NCBI GenBank assembly: GCA_002400675.1
Contig: NVQY01000048.1
Coordinates: 1 to 14,398, forward strand
Reading direction: 5' to 3'
Origin: Paracoccaceae bacterium
Lineage (GTDB): Bacteria; Pseudomonadota; Alphaproteobacteria; Rhodobacterales; Rhodobacteraceae
Length of the DNA stretch: 14,398 nt
Below are positions 13,483-14,398 of this stretch, piece by piece. A model generated the notes under the pieces. The model saw only the letters and a program-made list of their open reading frames with translations. It was not told the origin of the DNA and made no database searches. A program made the translations under genes and the position numbers. The number at the start of each line of letters is the position of its first letter. The stretch's first letter is position 1.

Positions 13483-14398
13483 AAAAGATGCCCCGACTTT
13501 GCCGCCTTGGTCGCCAGATAATTGCGGTTGTGCGCGGTTTCACCAACTTTCAGCGGCACCCGTTCCGTCACCGATACCCCGGCTTTTTCCATCATCGTAA
13601 TCTTGGCCGGATTGTTGGTCAGCAACCGCACTTTGGTAAAGCCGAGGGATTTCAGAATATCCGCACCAATGCGAAAATCCCGCTCGTCATCCTCGAATCC
13701 CAGCCGGTGATTGGCCTCGACCGTATCAAACCCCTGATCCTGCAACGAATAGGCGCGCATCTTGTTGGCCAGCCCAATGCCGCGCCCCTCCTGATTGAGA
13801 TACAGCAGAACCCCCGCGCCCTCGTGCCCCATCTGCGCCAATGCACCGCGCAATTGCGGGCCGCAATCACATTTCAAACTGCCCATCAGATCGCCGGTGA
13901 AACAGGCCGAATGCAACCGGGCCAGCACGGGTCTCTCGCGATTCGGGCGGCCAATTTCGATGGCGTAATGCTCTTCTCCGCCATCCTCGGGGCGGAACAC
14001 GTGCAACCGCCCGGCCTCGGACACGTCCATCGGCAACCGCGCGCTGACCACCGGAAACAACGGGCTGCTATCGGCCATCTGCGGCCCTGCCAACCGTGTA
14101 TCTATCAGCGTCAGCCCCTGCCTCAGGGCAAACGCGCGCCCGTCGTCAATCGCCGCCACCAGAACCGCCGGCAGCAACCTTGCCGATTTGGCCAGCTTCA
14201 ACCCTAGGCGATGCAGGTCAGCGTTGCCGCCACGTTCACTGATCAACGGGCCTTTCATTGGCGCTGCCAGATCATCCGCCGGATCGGCAATCGCCTGCAC
14301 CCACCCCAGATCCGCGTCCTTTGGCAAAATAACCCGCGCCAAATCCCCGTCATAGGCCCGCGCCCGTAACGTCTCGGCCCTGCGCGCGGTGATCGCAA
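13479..14398 (-). CDS. ribA: GTP cyclohydrolase II (5' end outside window)
   Basis: 306 residues are visible and the frame is open to the right edge, beginning AITARRAETLRARAYDGDLA. The C-terminal ~190 residues are a complete RibA domain. The zinc ligands CFTGDLMGSLKCDC (Cys codons at 13902-13904, 13869-13871 and 13863-13865) are in place. YLNQEGRGIGL, KMRAYSLQDQG, DTVEANHRLGF and LLTNNPAK are all present. RibA opens GTP to start riboflavin synthesis. Before this domain is an extension of more than 100 residues that E. coli RibA (196 residues) lacks; it shows no RibB motif that I can recognise. A TTG at 14342 is not a credible start because coding clearly continues upstream of it. The GTGA overlap links it to the transpeptidase-fold gene. 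Confidence 0.93.
   Translation of the reverse strand, partial: AITARRAETLRARAYDGDLARVILPKDADLGWVQAIADPADDLAAPMKGPLISERGGNADLHRLGLKLAKSARLLPAVLVAAIDDGRAFALRQGLTLIDTRLAGPQMADSSPLFPVVSARLPMDVSEAGRLHVFRPEDGGEEHYAIEIGRPNRERPVLARLHSACFTGDLMGSLKCDCGPQLRGALAQMGHEGAGVLLYLNQEGRGIGLANKMRAYSLQDQGFDTVEANHRLGFEDDERDFRIGADILKSLGFTKVRLLTNNPAKITMMEKAGVSVTERVPLKVGETAHNRNYLATKAAKSGHLL

Overview
This window looks like a chromosomal segment of an alphaproteobacterium, most likely a Rhodobacteraceae (Roseobacter-group) member. The evidence is high GC with strong G/C bias at third codon positions, AAAGGA-type ribosome binding sites, a Rhodobacter-type trimeric porin, DUF2125 and DUF3576 envelope proteins, and the order DUF3576 - leuS - lptE - holA. 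I see no tRNA, rRNA, CRISPR array, insertion sequence or prophage. Almost all of the window is ordinary chromosomal gene content.

Layout. (1) Bases 1-2411, minus strand: the 5' part of a TldE/PmbA gene, which runs off the left edge, then a Rho-independent terminator, then a secreted DUF2125 protein. (2) Bases 2546-5117, plus strand: a tightly coupled trio of an SDR oxidoreductase, a short crotonase-fold protein and a TIGR03862/BaiN-like flavoprotein. They are joined by ATGA and GTGA stop/start overlaps. The crotonase lacks both catalytic glutamates of enoyl-CoA hydratase, so its reaction is open. (3) Bases 5114-10477, minus strand: DUF3576 lipoprotein, terminator, leuS, lptE, holA and a glutathione S-transferase. 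leuS/lptE and lptE/holA overlap. The terminator hairpin lies only about 20 bases before the leuS start. (4) Bases 10478-11090: a 613-base non-coding stretch ending in a strong hairpin in the porin leader. (5) Bases 11091-12201: a highly expressed-looking porin with a textbook terminator. (6) Bases 12342-14398: yggS on the plus strand, converging on a minus-strand pair, ribA (5' end outside the window) and an L,D-transpeptidase-fold protein, joined by a GTGA overlap.

Functional themes are translation (leuS), replication (holA), outer-membrane biogenesis (lptE, porin, the two lipoproteins), cofactor metabolism (ribA for flavins, yggS for PLP), and one uncharacterised redox/acyl-CoA-like module. 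No clear new defence or mobile system is visible. The best leads are the SDR/crotonase/flavoprotein trio, the hairpin in the leuS leader, the structured leaders of the porin and yggS, and a low-GC patch with rare codons inside leuS.
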